Assembly (NCBI RefSeq): GCF_031834595.1
Contig: NZ_CP115541.1
Location: 1,895,001 to 1,959,000, forward strand
DNA from: Stenotrophomonas oahuensis
GTDB taxonomy: Bacteria; Pseudomonadota; Gammaproteobacteria; Xanthomonadales; Xanthomonadaceae
Direction: 5' to 3'
DNA length: 64,000 nt
The notes under the pieces were generated by a model that was not told the DNA's origin, did not search any database, and worked only from the letters and a program-made list of their open reading frames with translations. Shown here piece by piece: positions 44,289 through 53,215 of the stretch. How positions within the stretch are numbered: the stretch's first letter is position 1; every line of letters begins with the position of its first letter. The translations under genes were made by a program, and so were the position numbers.

Positions 44289-45295
44289 AGATTCTGGTCA
44301 CCGGTGGTGGTGGTTTCCTTGGTCAGGCGCTGTGCCGTGGCCTGGTCGAGCGCGGGCACGAAGTGCTCAGCTTCAATCGCAGCCATTACCCGGCATTGGC
44401 CGCGCTGGGCGTGGGCCAGATCCGCGGCGACCTCGCCGATGCCGAGGCGGTGCGCCATGCGGTGGCCGGCGTCGACGCGGTGTTCCACAACGCCGCCAAG
44501 GCCGGTGCCTGGGGCAGCTATGACAGCTACCACAAGGCCAACGTGGTGGGCACTGACAACGTGCTTGCCGCCTGCCTTGCCAACGGCGTGGGTCGGCTGG
44601 TGTACACGTCCACGCCCAGCGTGACCCACCGCGCCACCCATCCGGTGGAAGGCCTGGGCGCGGACGAGGTGCCGTACGGCGAGGACTTCCAGGCCCCGTA
44701 CGCGGCGACCAAGGCCATTGCCGAACAGCGCGTGCTCGCCGCCAATGACGCGCAACTGGTCACCGTGGCACTGCGCCCGCGACTGATCTGGGGTCCGGGC
44801 GACCAGCAGCTGGTGCCGCGCCTGGCCGAGCGTGCACGCGCCGGTCGTCTCCGTTTTGTCGGCGACGGTACCAATCTGGTCGACACCACCTACATCGACA
44901 ACGCCGCGCTGGCCCACTTCCAGGCGTTTGAACATCTGGCTCCGGGTGCCGCCTGCGCCGGCAAGGCGTACTTCATTTCCAACGGCGAGCCGCTGCCGAT
45001 GCGCGAGCTGCTCAACAAGCTGCTGGCCGCGTCGGGCGCACCGCCGGTGGAGAAGTCGATCAGCTTCAAGACGGCCTACCGCATCGGCGCGGTCGCCGAG
45101 CGGTTGTGGCCGCTGCTGCGGTTGAAAGGCGAACCGCCGATGACCCGCTTCCTCGCCGAGCAGCTGTGCACGCCGCACTGGTACAGCATGGAGCCGGCGC
45201 GTCGCGACTTTGGCTATGTGCCGCAGGTCAGCATTGACGAAGGCCTCACGAGGCTGAAGGCTTCATTGCGCGATGAGGTTGCCGTCACTCGCTGA
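44285..45295 (+). CDS. oleD: OleD, NADPH-dependent 2-alkyl-3-ketoalkanoic acid reductase
   Basis: Encodes 336 residues, an extended SDR. Rossmann motif [15 protein letters not shown] at the N-terminus and catalytic YAATK with Tyr139 and Lys143. OleD reduces the beta-keto acid from OleA to a beta-hydroxy acid for OleC. It is translationally coupled to oleC, and the pair completes the A-B-C-D pathway started by oleA-oleB. Confidence 0.93.
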   Translation: MKILVTGGGGFLGQALCRGLVERGHEVLSFNRSHYPALAALGVGQIRGDLADAEAVRHAVAGVDAVFHNAAKAGAWGSYDSYHKANVVGTDNVLAACLANGVGRLVYTSTPSVTHRATHPVEGLGADEVPYGEDFQAPYAATKAIAEQRVLAANDAQLVTVALRPRLIWGPGDQQLVPRLAERARAGRLRFVGDGTNLVDTTYIDNAALAHFQAFEHLAPGAACAGKAYFISNGEPLPMRELLNKLLAASGAPPVEKSISFKTAYRIGAVAERLWPLLRLKGEPPMTRFLAEQLCTPHWYSMEPARRDFGYVPQVSIDEGLTRLKASLRDEVAVTR

Positions 45296-45356
45296 ACACC
45301 GGCAAATCGAGACTATGGCAGCACGCCAATCCGGCACGCACCACGCGAGGATCGAC

Positions 45357-45512
45357 ATGCTGCACTACGCCGTAGTTTTCTTTGTAATCGCCATCATTGC
45401 GGCGGTGCTCGGTTTCTCCGGCATCGCCGGTGCCGCCAGCAACATCGCCTGGATCCTGTTTGTCGTGTTCCTGATCCTGGCTGTGATCTCGATGTTCCGT
45501 AAGCGTACGTAG
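45357..45512 (+). CDS. DUF1328 small membrane protein
   Basis: 51 residues from ATG 45357: [20 protein letters not shown], a short loop (SGIAGAA), then a second segment ([20 protein letters not shown]) and a basic end (RKRT). This two-helix layout and length match the DUF1328/YtjA family, whose members are often abundant and stress-induced; the role is unknown. It is a lone gene followed by a strong hairpin. Confidence 0.85.
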   Translation: MLHYAVVFFVIAIIAAVLGFSGIAGAASNIAWILFVVFLILAVISMFRKRT

Positions 45513-45535
45513 TACTCGCAGTACCTGCCTTGACG

Positions 45536-45574
45536 GCAGTGCGGCGGGCACCTCTCTCCTGCCCGCCGCACTGC
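45536..45574 (+). terminator. Strong hairpin after the DUF1328 gene
   Basis: GCAGTGCGGCGGGCA (45536-45550) pairs with TGCCCGCCGCACTGC (45560-45574) in a perfect 15-bp stem, loop CCTCTCTCC. No T-tract follows, so it may serve mainly as an RNA end stabiliser. Confidence 0.55.
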
Positions 45575-45668
45575 CGCGGCAAGCAACGACGGCCTGGCGT
45601 CCCCACGACGACCAGGCCGTTGTGCTGTATGGCACCCGCCATTCAAGGGGCACAGGTAGAATGGCCAC

Positions 45669-46310
45669 ATGCCCCGCTCCCTGCTTTCCTCCCTCAAGCC
45701 CCTGGCCGGCAATGCCCTGCAACTGGCATTGAACCGCACCCTGGCGCTGGACCCGGACACCCGCCATGCGCTTTCCGCGCTGGACGGCCGCCATATCGCC
45801 CTGACCCTGGAATCGCCGTCGCTGGCAATGCGCATCGGGGTTGACGGTGATCGCCTCACCGTCGGACCGGTCGACCAGGGACAGGAACCCGATCTGGCCG
45901 TGCGCAGCACCTTGGGTGGGGTGCTGGCGCAGCTGCCGCTGATCGCCAATGCCCGCCGTGGCGGCGACGCCCCGGCCGGGCGGGTCAAGGTGTCAGGCGA
46001 TGCCGAACTGGCGCGCCGCCTGCAGCAGCTGGCCAGCCGCTTCGACCCCGACTGGCAGCTGCCGTTCGTGCGCGTGTTCGGCGAGATTCTGGGCGTGCAG
46101 GTGGCCAACACCCTGCGCTCGGCCCTGCAGCATGCGCGCCGTGGCGCGTCCGATCTGGCACATACCGCCGCTGAATTTGTCACCGAGGAGTCGCGCGACG
46201 TGGTACCCCGAGCAGAACTGGATGCCTTCCACGACGATGTGGACGTGATGCGTGACGACGTCGAACGCCTGGCCGCGCGCGTGCAGCGCCTGCAGCAGGT
46301 GCGCGCATGA
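45669..46310 (+). CDS. ubiJ: UbiJ, ubiquinone biosynthesis accessory protein (SCP2 domain)
   Basis: Encodes 213 residues. The N-terminal ~110 residues match an SCP2 sterol-carrier-like domain (LPNRTLALD..., [35 protein letters not shown]), and the C-terminus is a coiled-coil ([20 protein letters not shown]). UbiJ binds ubiquinone intermediates in the soluble Ubi complex. The next gene, ubiB, overlaps it by 4 bases (ATGA), the usual layout. Confidence 0.88.
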   Translation: MPRSLLSSLKPLAGNALQLALNRTLALDPDTRHALSALDGRHIALTLESPSLAMRIGVDGDRLTVGPVDQGQEPDLAVRSTLGGVLAQLPLIANARRGGDAPAGRVKVSGDAELARRLQQLASRFDPDWQLPFVRVFGEILGVQVANTLRSALQHARRGASDLAHTAAEFVTEESRDVVPRAELDAFHDDVDVMRDDVERLAARVQRLQQVRA

Positions 46311-47965
46311 AGGCGATGTTCCGCGCCACCCGCATCGGCCGCGTGATCCTGCGTTATCGCCTGGATGATCTGTTACAGGGCACACCCGTGGAGCGTTGGC
46401 TGCGTCTGGCCAAGCCCTTCGTGCCGCGCGCCTCGGCCGATATCGCCGCACAGTCGCGCGGTGCCCGTCTGCGCCTGGCGCTGCAGGACCTGGGTCCGAT
46501 CTTCGTCAAGTTCGGGCAGATACTGTCCACCCGCCGCGACCTTATTCCGGCCGACGTGGCCAACGAACTCACTCTGCTGCAGGATCGCGTGAAGCCGTTC
46601 GACGGCGACACCGCCCAGCGCATCGTCGAAGCCGCGCTCGGTCGCCCGGTCAGCGAGGCCTTTGCCAGCTTCGACCTGCAGCCGCTGGCCTCGGCCTCGA
46701 TCGCCCAGGTCCACGCCGCCACGCTGGCCGATGGCCGGCAGGTGGTGGTCAAGGTGCTGCGCCCGGACATCGAAAAGCAGATCGACGCCGATATCGCCCT
46801 GCTCAAGTCCGCCGCTGCCCTGGTCGAACGCACTCATCCGCGCGCTGACAAGATCCGCCCGCGCGAAGTGGTGGCCGAGGTGGAGAACACCCTCGCCGCC
46901 GAGCTGGACCTGCAGCGCGAAGGGGCCAACGCCAGCGTGCTGCGCCGGTTCTGGATGGACTCGGACGACCTGTACGTGCCCGAAGTGATCTGGAGCCACA
47001 CCGCCGAGCGCGCGCTCACCCTGGAACGCGTGTGGGGCATTCCGTCGGACGACATCGCTGCACTCGACAAGGCCGGCATCGACCGCAAGGCACTCGCCGC
47101 CAAGGGCGTGCGCGTGTTCTACACGCAGGTGTTCCGCGACAACTTCTTCCACGCCGACGCGCACGCCGGCAACATCTGGGTCGACACCGATCCGGCCCGC
47201 CGCGACAACCCGCGCTTCATCGCGCTGGACTTCGGCATCATGGGCCAGCTGTCCGAGGAAGATCAGTACTACCTGGCCGAGAACTTCATGGCCATCTTCA
47301 ACAAGGACTACCGGCGCATGGCCGAGTTGCACGTTGAGGCCGGCTGGATGCCCAACAACGTGCGCATCGACGAACTGGAAGCAGCGGCGCGTTCGGTGTG
47401 CGAACCGTACTTCACCCGCCCGCTGTCGCAGATTTCGCTGGCCGAAGTATTGATGAAGCTGTTCCGCGTGGCCCAGCGCTACCAGCTGACCCTGCAGCCG
47501 CAGCTGATCCTGTTGCAGAAGACCCTGCTTAACATCGAAGGCGTGGGCCGCCAGCTTGACCCGCAGCTGGACATCTGGGCGGTGGCGCGGCCGGTGCTGG
47601 AACGCATCCTGCGCGAGCGTTACAGCCCGCGCCGGGTGCTGAAGGAACTGCGCAAGCGGCTGCCGGAAATCATGACCCACACCCCGGACATGCCGCGCCT
47701 GGTGCACGCCTGGCTGAAGCAGCAGGTCGAGGGCGACCATGAACTGTCGATGCGTTCGGTCGATCTGGTCGCATTGAACAACAATCTGCAGAAGCTGCAG
47801 AAGCGCGCGGTGGCCGCGATTGCCGGCGTCGGCCTGCTGATCGTTGCCGCGGTGCTGTACGGCATGCAGCCGGGCGGCTGGTACTTCGGTGATGCGCCCC
47901 TGCTGAGCATTGCCAGCGGCGCGGCAGGGTTGTTCTCACTCGGTGCGGCGTGGTGGCGGCGGTGA
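46307..47965 (+). CDS. ubiB: UbiB, ubiquinone biosynthesis ATPase/kinase-like protein
   Basis: Encodes 552 residues. The UbiB/COQ8 signature KFGQ is in [16 protein letters not shown], with [10 protein letters not shown] (the modified A-rich loop) and [11 protein letters not shown]; the metal site includes FHADAHAGN and LDFGIMGQL. Two membrane segments close the protein ([34 protein letters not shown]). The family is thought to supply lipid intermediates to the Ubi complex using ATP. The stop overlaps the truC start region by 16 bases. Confidence 0.95.
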   Translation: MKAMFRATRIGRVILRYRLDDLLQGTPVERWLRLAKPFVPRASADIAAQSRGARLRLALQDLGPIFVKFGQILSTRRDLIPADVANELTLLQDRVKPFDGDTAQRIVEAALGRPVSEAFASFDLQPLASASIAQVHAATLADGRQVVVKVLRPDIEKQIDADIALLKSAAALVERTHPRADKIRPREVVAEVENTLAAELDLQREGANASVLRRFWMDSDDLYVPEVIWSHTAERALTLERVWGIPSDDIAALDKAGIDRKALAAKGVRVFYTQVFRDNFFHADAHAGNIWVDTDPARRDNPRFIALDFGIMGQLSEEDQYYLAENFMAIFNKDYRRMAELHVEAGWMPNNVRIDELEAAARSVCEPYFTRPLSQISLAEVLMKLFRVAQRYQLTLQPQLILLQKTLLNIEGVGRQLDPQLDIWAVARPVLERILRERYSPRRVLKELRKRLPEIMTHTPDMPRLVHAWLKQQVEGDHELSMRSVDLVALNNNLQKLQKRAVAAIAGVGLLIVAAVLYGMQPGGWYFGDAPLLSIASGAAGLFSLGAAWWRR

Positions 47966-48699
47966 TCGCAGTGGAAGACGCATCACCCGCCATTGAAGTG
48001 TCCGCGGCGCTCCCGCCCCTGCAACTGCTGCATCTGGACGAGCGTCTGGCCGTGGTCAACAAGCCCGCCGGGCTGATGGTCCATGACAGCAAGCTGGCCC
48101 GTGGCGAAGACGATTTCCTTGCCGACCGCCTGCGCGAGCAGCTGGGCAAGCCGATCTTCCTGGTCCACCGGCTTGACCGCGCCACCAGCGGCTGCCTGCT
48201 GCTGGCGTTCGACCGCGAGAGCGCTGGCATTCTCGGCAAGGCGTTGATGGGCGGCGATGTCACCAAGGATTACCTGGCGATCTGCCGCGGCTGGCCGGCC
48301 GAGGAGGCATTCACGGTCGACCACGACCTGGACGGTGGCCCCGGTAAGCCGGTGAAGAAGCAGGCCATCACCCATTTCCAGCGGGTGGCGGTGGGTGAGA
48401 TCGCGGTGCCGGTCGGCGAGTTCCCGACCTCACGCTATGCGCTGCTGCGCTGCCAGCCGCAGACCGGGCGCTTCCGTCAGATCCGCCGGCACCTGAAGCA
48501 TCTGTCGCATCACCTGATTGGCGATACCAGCCACGGCGATGGCCGGCACAACCGCAGCTTCCGCATGCAGGGCATCCACCGCATGCTGCTGCACGCCGAG
48601 CGCCTGCGTTTCCCGCATCCAGACGGCGGCCTGATGGATGTCAGCGCGCCGGTGGATGGGGAGTTTGGCAAGGCGATGGATCTGTTCGGCTGGCGTTAG
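47950..48699 (+). CDS. truC: TruC, tRNA pseudouridine(65) synthase
   Basis: 249 residues from GTG 47950. The RluA-type catalytic motif HRLDRATSG has Asp76, and the later stretch [20 protein letters not shown] and [16 protein letters not shown] matches TruC (E. coli protein: about 260 residues) rather than the larger RluA or RluD. It would isomerise U65 in tRNA-Asp and others. Several in-frame GTG starts exist within the first ten codons; the choice is uncertain. Overlap with ubiB suggests co-expression. Confidence 0.85.
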   Translation: MVAAVIAVEDASPAIEVSAALPPLQLLHLDERLAVVNKPAGLMVHDSKLARGEDDFLADRLREQLGKPIFLVHRLDRATSGCLLLAFDRESAGILGKALMGGDVTKDYLAICRGWPAEEAFTVDHDLDGGPGKPVKKQAITHFQRVAVGEIAVPVGEFPTSRYALLRCQPQTGRFRQIRRHLKHLSHHLIGDTSHGDGRHNRSFRMQGIHRMLLHAERLRFPHPDGGLMDVSAPVDGEFGKAMDLFGWR

Positions 48700-48822
48700 A
48701 TCCGCGCGTGGACACGCATTGCGGCGTACGTGCGCAGGATCATGGCTTTGACACCCATGGGGTGTCACTACGACCCTTGGTCGGGCGACCTGTAGGGACA
48801 CGCCATGCGTGTCCACGCGGTG
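48700..48822. repeat. GTAG-headed repeat cluster (GGACACGCCATGCGTGTCC type)
   Basis: A diverged unit follows truC (GTGGACACGCATTGCGGCG), then TTGACACCCATGGGGTGTCA, and a clear unit at 48792 (GTAGGGACACGCCATGCGTG). Three hairpins within about 120 bases. Confidence 0.65.
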
Positions 48823-48837
48823 CCGTCGCGGCCGATA

Positions 48838-49389
48838 TCATTTCTTGGCTGGTGCCGCCGCCGGTGCCGGCTGTTCATTCACGATCGCCTCCAGATCCTT
48901 CTGCAGGTCCACGAACAGCGGCTGCATCCGCTCCTGGATCGCCACCATCACGTTCTGCATCAGCGCCGGAGTCTTGTCGAGCAGGCTCTGGCCCGCCGAG
49001 CTCTCATAGAACTCGGCCATCGCCAGCACGTCTTCCTTGCTGAAGGTCTTCTTGTACAGGTCCACGTACATCGGCCGCAGCTGCTGCCACGACAGCGCCT
49101 GCCGGATGGTCTGGTTGGTGCGCTGCTCGATGCGCTGCAATTGCGCGCGCTGGGTCTCATCAAGCTGACGCTGCTGCGCCACCTGCTCGAACTGCTGGCG
49201 CTGCATCGCCTCGATCTGCGGCAGCATGGTGTCGAGCATGCTCTGCGCGCGCGAGGCGGCCAGCAGGCGGTTGATGTCGGCGTCGGTCGGCGGTGCGGCC
49301 AGGGCCGGCGCGATGGCGGCCAGGCCCAGGGCCAGGCCAAGCACGAGGCGGGTCAGGCCACGACGGGCCGGTCGGCGGATCAGGGTCAT
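48838..49389 (-). CDS. DUF2059 secreted protein
   Basis: 183 residues from ATG 49389. Signal peptide (RRGLTRLVLGLALGLAAIAP, cleavage after ALA). The body is helical and Gln-rich (MQRQQFEQVAQQRQLDETQR), with the FSKEDVLAMAEFYESSAGQS stretch that marks DUF2059. It ends with an Ala/Pro tail. Periplasmic location is inferred; no role is known for the family. Confidence 0.82.
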   Translation of the reverse strand: MTLIRRPARRGLTRLVLGLALGLAAIAPALAAPPTDADINRLLAASRAQSMLDTMLPQIEAMQRQQFEQVAQQRQLDETQRAQLQRIEQRTNQTIRQALSWQQLRPMYVDLYKKTFSKEDVLAMAEFYESSAGQSLLDKTPALMQNVMVAIQERMQPLFVDLQKDLEAIVNEQPAPAAAPAKK

Positions 49390-49571
49390 CTCGATGCATC
49401 CTGCAGTATGGAAAGCCCGAGCATACCCGGGTGGGGTGGACGGCGCGGTGGTGACCACGTCGAAGATCGTGACGATAGTCACCCCGTTATGACCCGTTAC
49501 CCGCCCAATCGATACCAATGGCGTACGTTCCAGTCACCAAAGGCGGCGATCCAGCCTTTACAATGCCGCCC

Positions 49572-50003
49572 ATGGGAAATGGGCCTGTCACCATCAACGC
49601 GCACCTGACGATTCCGGACTCGGAACTCGTCGAACGCTTCGTGCGCGCCAGTGGGGCCGGCGGCCAGAACGTGAACAAGGTCTCCACCGCGGTGGAACTG
49701 CGTTTTGACGTGGCCGGCTCGCCGTCGCTGCCCGAAGCGCTGCGCACGCGCCTCCTGGCGCGGCGCGACCGGCGCATGACCGGCGAGGGCGTGCTGGTGA
49801 TCGACGCCCAGCGTTTCCGCACCCAGGACCGCAACCGCGAAGACGCCCGCGAACGCCTGGCTGCCTTCATCCAGGCCAGCCTCAGCGTGCCCAAGGCACG
49901 GGTGGCGACCAAGCCCTCGTTCGGAGCCAAGATGCGCCGCCTGGACGCCAAGAAAGAGCGCTCGCAGATCAAACGCGCGCGCACCACACGCAATTGGGAG
50001 TGA
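49572..50003 (+). CDS. arfB: ArfB, alternative ribosome-rescue peptidyl-tRNA hydrolase
   Basis: 143 residues from ATG 49572 (MGNGPVTINAHL), the usual ArfB/YaeJ size. The release-factor GGQ is at residues 30-32 (ASGAGGQNVNKVSTAVELRF), and the basic tail (PSFGAKMRRLDAKKERSQIK) enters the mRNA channel of stalled ribosomes. Two earlier in-frame ATGs (49518, 49563) would add an unneeded extension. Confidence 0.9.
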   Translation: MGNGPVTINAHLTIPDSELVERFVRASGAGGQNVNKVSTAVELRFDVAGSPSLPEALRTRLLARRDRRMTGEGVLVIDAQRFRTQDRNREDARERLAAFIQASLSVPKARVATKPSFGAKMRRLDAKKERSQIKRARTTRNWE

Positions 50004-50007
50004 TTGC

Positions 50008-50610
50008 TTGAACAACCCACATCCGCTGGTTCCGGCCATTCCGCCGAACATGCCGCAGGTCAAACCCAGCCGCTTCTGGCGCTGGGCCGCGCGTTGCGCG
50101 CTGCGCCTGGGCGGCTGGAAGATCCAGGGCACCCTGCCGAACGTGCCCAAGCTGGTGATGATCGTCGCCCCGCACTCGTCCAACTGGGACGGCTACTGGG
50201 GCATGGCGGCCAAGATCGCCATGGGCCTGCAGGTGCGGGTGCTCGGCAAGGCTTCGCTGTTCTGGTGGCCGCTGGGGCCGCTGCTGCGCAAGCTCGGCGT
50301 GATTCCGCTCGACCGCAGCTCGCCGCAGGGCACTGTGGAGCAGGCCGTGCGCCTGATCCGTGAGTCCGACAAGATGTGGTACGTGATCACCCCGGAAGGC
50401 ACCCGCAAGAAGGTCGAGCACTGGAAGGCCGGCTTCCTGAAGATCGCGCGCATGGCCGACGTGCCGGTGCTGGCCGCGTACTTCCATTACCCGGAGAAGA
50501 TCATCGGCCTTGGCCCGGTGTTCCATTCCACCGGTGACGACGTGGCCGACATGGCCACCATCCGCGAGTGGTACCGCCCCTGGCAGGGCAAGAACCGCGG
50601 CACCGTCTGA
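50008..50610 (+). CDS. Lysophospholipid acyltransferase-like (PlsC fold) protein
   Basis: 200 residues from a TTG at 50008, which has GGGAG 8 bases upstream, or 186 from ATG 50050. Acyltransferase motifs: APHSSNWDGYWGMAAK (the H-x4-D catalytic type with a changed spacing), VIPLDRSSPQGTVEQ and VITPEGTRKKVEHWKAGF. It lies 4 bases after arfB. The group is annotated as 1-acylglycerol acyltransferase-like; the true acceptor is unknown. Confidence 0.75.
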   Translation: MNNPHPLVPAIPPNMPQVKPSRFWRWAARCALRLGGWKIQGTLPNVPKLVMIVAPHSSNWDGYWGMAAKIAMGLQVRVLGKASLFWWPLGPLLRKLGVIPLDRSSPQGTVEQAVRLIRESDKMWYVITPEGTRKKVEHWKAGFLKIARMADVPVLAAYFHYPEKIIGLGPVFHSTGDDVADMATIREWYRPWQGKNRGTV

Positions 50611-50739
50611 GTCTTCACGCCGGCTCCCGGGGCCGGCACAGCCAGATGCCACGTCCGGCACATGCCGGCAACGGCCAATGGGAGTAGGGTGATCGGCTGC
50701 AACTTTCTGCAGCCGCACCTCTTCCCAGGAGCCCGTTTC

Positions 50740-52896
50740 ATGTCGCGTACCGTCATTCTGGCCGCCGCCATCAGCCTGGCGCTGGCCGCTTGTTCCGGCA
50801 AGGAGTCCACCCCCGTGACCGATGCCCAGACCCCCGCTGCGCAGCAGCCGGCCGATGCCTCCACCAACCCCCTGTTGAGCGCCAGCACGCTGCCGTTCCA
50901 GGCCCCGCCGTTCGACCGCATCAAGGACAGTGATTACCTGCCGGCCTTCAATGAAGGCATGAAGCAGCACCTGGCCGAAGTGCGCAAGATCGCCGACAAC
51001 GCCGAGCCGGCCACTTTCGACAACACCATCGAAGCACTGGAGCGCAGCGGCGAAACCCTGACCCGCGTCTCGCGCGTGTTCTTCGGCATCGTCCAGGCCG
51101 ACACCAACGACGCCCGCCAGAAGATCCAGGAAGAAGTGGCCCCGAAGCTGGCCGAGCACCAGGACGAGATCAACCTCGACCCGAAGCTGTTCGCGCGCAT
51201 CAAGAGCATCTACGACCAGCGCGAATCGCTGGGCCTGGACCCGGTGCAGAAGCGCCTGGTCGAGCGTGACTACCAGGAGTTCGTGCGCGCCGGTGCGCAG
51301 CTGAACGACGCCGACAAGGCGACCCTGCGCAAGCTCAACGTGGAAGAAACCACGCTGGCCACCAAGTTCCACACCCGCCTCGTCGCCGCGACCGCCGCGG
51401 CTGCCGTGGTGGTGGACGACAAGGCCAAGCTGGCCGGCCTGAGCGAAGAAGAGATCAACACCGCCGCCGCCGACGCCAAGGCCCGCAACCTGGAAGGCAA
51501 GTTCCTGCTGCCGCTGCAGAACACCACCCAGCAGCCGGTGCTCGCCTCGCTGAGCGACCGCGACCAGCGCGCCGCCGTGCTGAAGGCTTCGGAAACGCGC
51601 GCCGAACGCGGCGATGCCAACGACACCCGCGAAACTGTGCAGCGCCTTGCCCAGCTGCGTGCGCAGAAGGCCAAGTTGCTTGGCTTTGAAAACTACGCTG
51701 CGTACGGCCTGGCCGACCAGATGGCCAAGACCCCGGCCGCCGCCACCAAGCTGCTGACCGACACCGTGCCGGCCGCCACCGCCAAGGCACGCGGCGAGAT
51801 TGCCGAGATGCAGAAGGTGATCGACGCCCAGAACGGTGGCTTCAAGCTGGCCGCCTCCGACTGGGACTTCTACGCCGAACAGGTGCGCAAGGCCCAGTAC
51901 GACCTCGACGAGTCGCAGATCAAGCCGTACTTCGAGCTCGACAACGTGCTGCAGAACGGCGTCTTCTTTGCTGCCACCCAGCTGTACGGCATCACCTTCA
52001 AGCCGCGCACCGACATTCCGACCTATCACCCGGACATGAAGGTGTATGAAGTGTTCGACAAGGACGGCACCTCGCTGGCGCTGTTCTACACCGACTACTT
52101 CAAGCGCGACAGCAAGTCCGGTGGCGCGTGGATGGACGTGTTCGTCGAGCAGAACGGCCTCACCGGCGACAAGCCGGTGGTGTACAACGTGTGCAACTTC
52201 ACCAAGCCCGCCGCCGGCCAGCCCGCGCTGCTCAGCTTCGATGACGTGACCACCATGTTCCATGAGTTCGGCCACGCACTGCACGGCATGTTCTCGAACG
52301 TGAAGTACCCGTCCATCGCCGGCACCAGCACCTCGCGCGACTTCGTCGAGTTCCCGTCGCAGTTCAACGAGCACTGGGCGCTGGACCCGAAGGTGTTTGC
52401 CAACTACGCCAAGAACTACAAGACCGGCGAGCCGATGCCGCAGGCGCTGGTGGACAAGATCATGAAGGCCCGCACCTTCAACCAGGGCTACGCCACCACC
52501 GAATACCTGTCGGCCGCGCTGCTCGACCTCGCCTGGCACACCCAGCCGGCGGATGCGAAGCTGCAGGACGTGGGTCCGTTTGAAGCGGCCGCACTGAAGA
52601 AGTTCAAGGTCGACCTGCCGCAGGTACCGCCGCGCTACCGCACCACCTACTTCGACCACATCTGGGGCGGCGGCTATTCGGCCGGTTACTACGCCTACTT
52701 CTGGGCTGAAGTGCTGGACCACGATTCGTTCGAGTGGTTCAAGGAACACGGTGGCCTGACTGCCGAGAACGGCCAGATCTTCCGCGACAAGATCCTCTCG
52801 CGCGGCAACAGCGTGGAACTGGCGGATCTGTACCGCGAATTCCGCGGCAAGGATCCGTCGGTGGAACCGCTACTCGTGAATCGCGGTTTGAAATAA
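50740..52896 (+). CDS. dcp: M3 family peptidyl-dipeptidase (Dcp)
   Basis: Encodes 718 residues. A lipoprotein-type signal (VILAAAISLALAACSGKE) makes it an envelope enzyme. The zinc motif HEFGH is at residues 508-512 (FHEFGHALHGMFSN), with the M3 pattern EFPSQFNEHWALDP downstream and a closing YRTTYFDHIWGGGYSAGYYA. It cuts dipeptides from peptide C-termini. An upstream in-frame start at 50662 is rejected for lack of a signal there. A perfect hairpin follows. Confidence 0.92.
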   Translation: MSRTVILAAAISLALAACSGKESTPVTDAQTPAAQQPADASTNPLLSASTLPFQAPPFDRIKDSDYLPAFNEGMKQHLAEVRKIADNAEPATFDNTIEALERSGETLTRVSRVFFGIVQADTNDARQKIQEEVAPKLAEHQDEINLDPKLFARIKSIYDQRESLGLDPVQKRLVERDYQEFVRAGAQLNDADKATLRKLNVEETTLATKFHTRLVAATAAAAVVVDDKAKLAGLSEEEINTAAADAKARNLEGKFLLPLQNTTQQPVLASLSDRDQRAAVLKASETRAERGDANDTRETVQRLAQLRAQKAKLLGFENYAAYGLADQMAKTPAAATKLLTDTVPAATAKARGEIAEMQKVIDAQNGGFKLAASDWDFYAEQVRKAQYDLDESQIKPYFELDNVLQNGVFFAATQLYGITFKPRTDIPTYHPDMKVYEVFDKDGTSLALFYTDYFKRDSKSGGAWMDVFVEQNGLTGDKPVVYNVCNFTKPAAGQPALLSFDDVTTMFHEFGHALHGMFSNVKYPSIAGTSTSRDFVEFPSQFNEHWALDPKVFANYAKNYKTGEPMPQALVDKIMKARTFNQGYATTEYLSAALLDLAWHTQPADAKLQDVGPFEAAALKKFKVDLPQVPPRYRTTYFDHIWGGGYSAGYYAYFWAEVLDHDSFEWFKEHGGLTAENGQIFRDKILSRGNSVELADLYREFRGKDPSVEPLLVNRGLK

Positions 52897-52913
52897 CCGT
52901 GTGATGGTTTGAC

Positions 52914-52947
52914 ACACGAACGGCGGGGGAAACCCCGCCGTTCGTGT
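52914..52947 (+). terminator. Perfect 15-bp hairpin after dcp
   Basis: ACACGAACGGCGGGG (52914-52928), loop GAAA, CCCCGCCGTTCGTGT (52933-52947), a stable stem with a GNRA-like tetraloop 18 bases past the dcp stop. A T-tract is missing. Confidence 0.65.
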
Positions 52948-52956
52948 ATGTAGTGC

Positions 52957-53116
52957 TCTGGCCCTGGCTCTCGCTATTGCAATTGCGATACATCTGTTGC
53001 CATGGCTATGGCCACAACTATGCTGTGGCTGTGGCCATTGTTCCGGCTCTGGCTGTGGCTGTGGCCTTTGCTTTGGCTTTGGCTTTGGCTTTGGCCTTGG
53101 CTCTTGCTCTTGCTTT
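52957..53116 (+). repeat. Low-complexity hexamer tract (GGCTTT / GGCTGT type)
   Basis: About 20 imperfect copies of 6-base units such as GGCTTT, GGCTGT and GGCCTT run up to the SMAG head. No ORF with protein-like composition uses it; the frames give Ala-Leu or Ser-Gln-Lys runs. With the dcp hairpin and the SMAG unit it fills the gap 52897-53215. Confidence 0.7.
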
Positions 53117-53117
53117 G

Positions 53118-53175
53118 GTGGGATCGGTCGACAGACGATCGCCGTGAAACTCGCAACAACCGGTAACGCATGATC
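53118..53175 (+). repeat. SMAG repeat unit with GTGG head
   Basis: GTGGGATCGGTCGACAGACG at 53118, then CGATCGCC and CGGTAACGCATGATC, the same hairpin and tail as elsewhere. It lies between the hexamer tract and the effector pseudogene. Confidence 0.75.
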
Positions 53176-53215
53176 TGAATCGAAATGATTCAACCCTGCC
53201 GCCCCACGAACATCC

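Noticed and set aside
49969..52749. 926-codon antisense ORF over the acyltransferase and dcp genes
   Set aside because: Shadow frame of GC-rich coding sequence, with no domain signal; the plus strand carries HEFGH and acyltransferase motifs.
52944..53147. ORF of Ala/Leu runs and, antisense, Ser/Gln/Lys runs over the hexamer tract
   Set aside because: Product of six-base low-complexity DNA; not protein-like.
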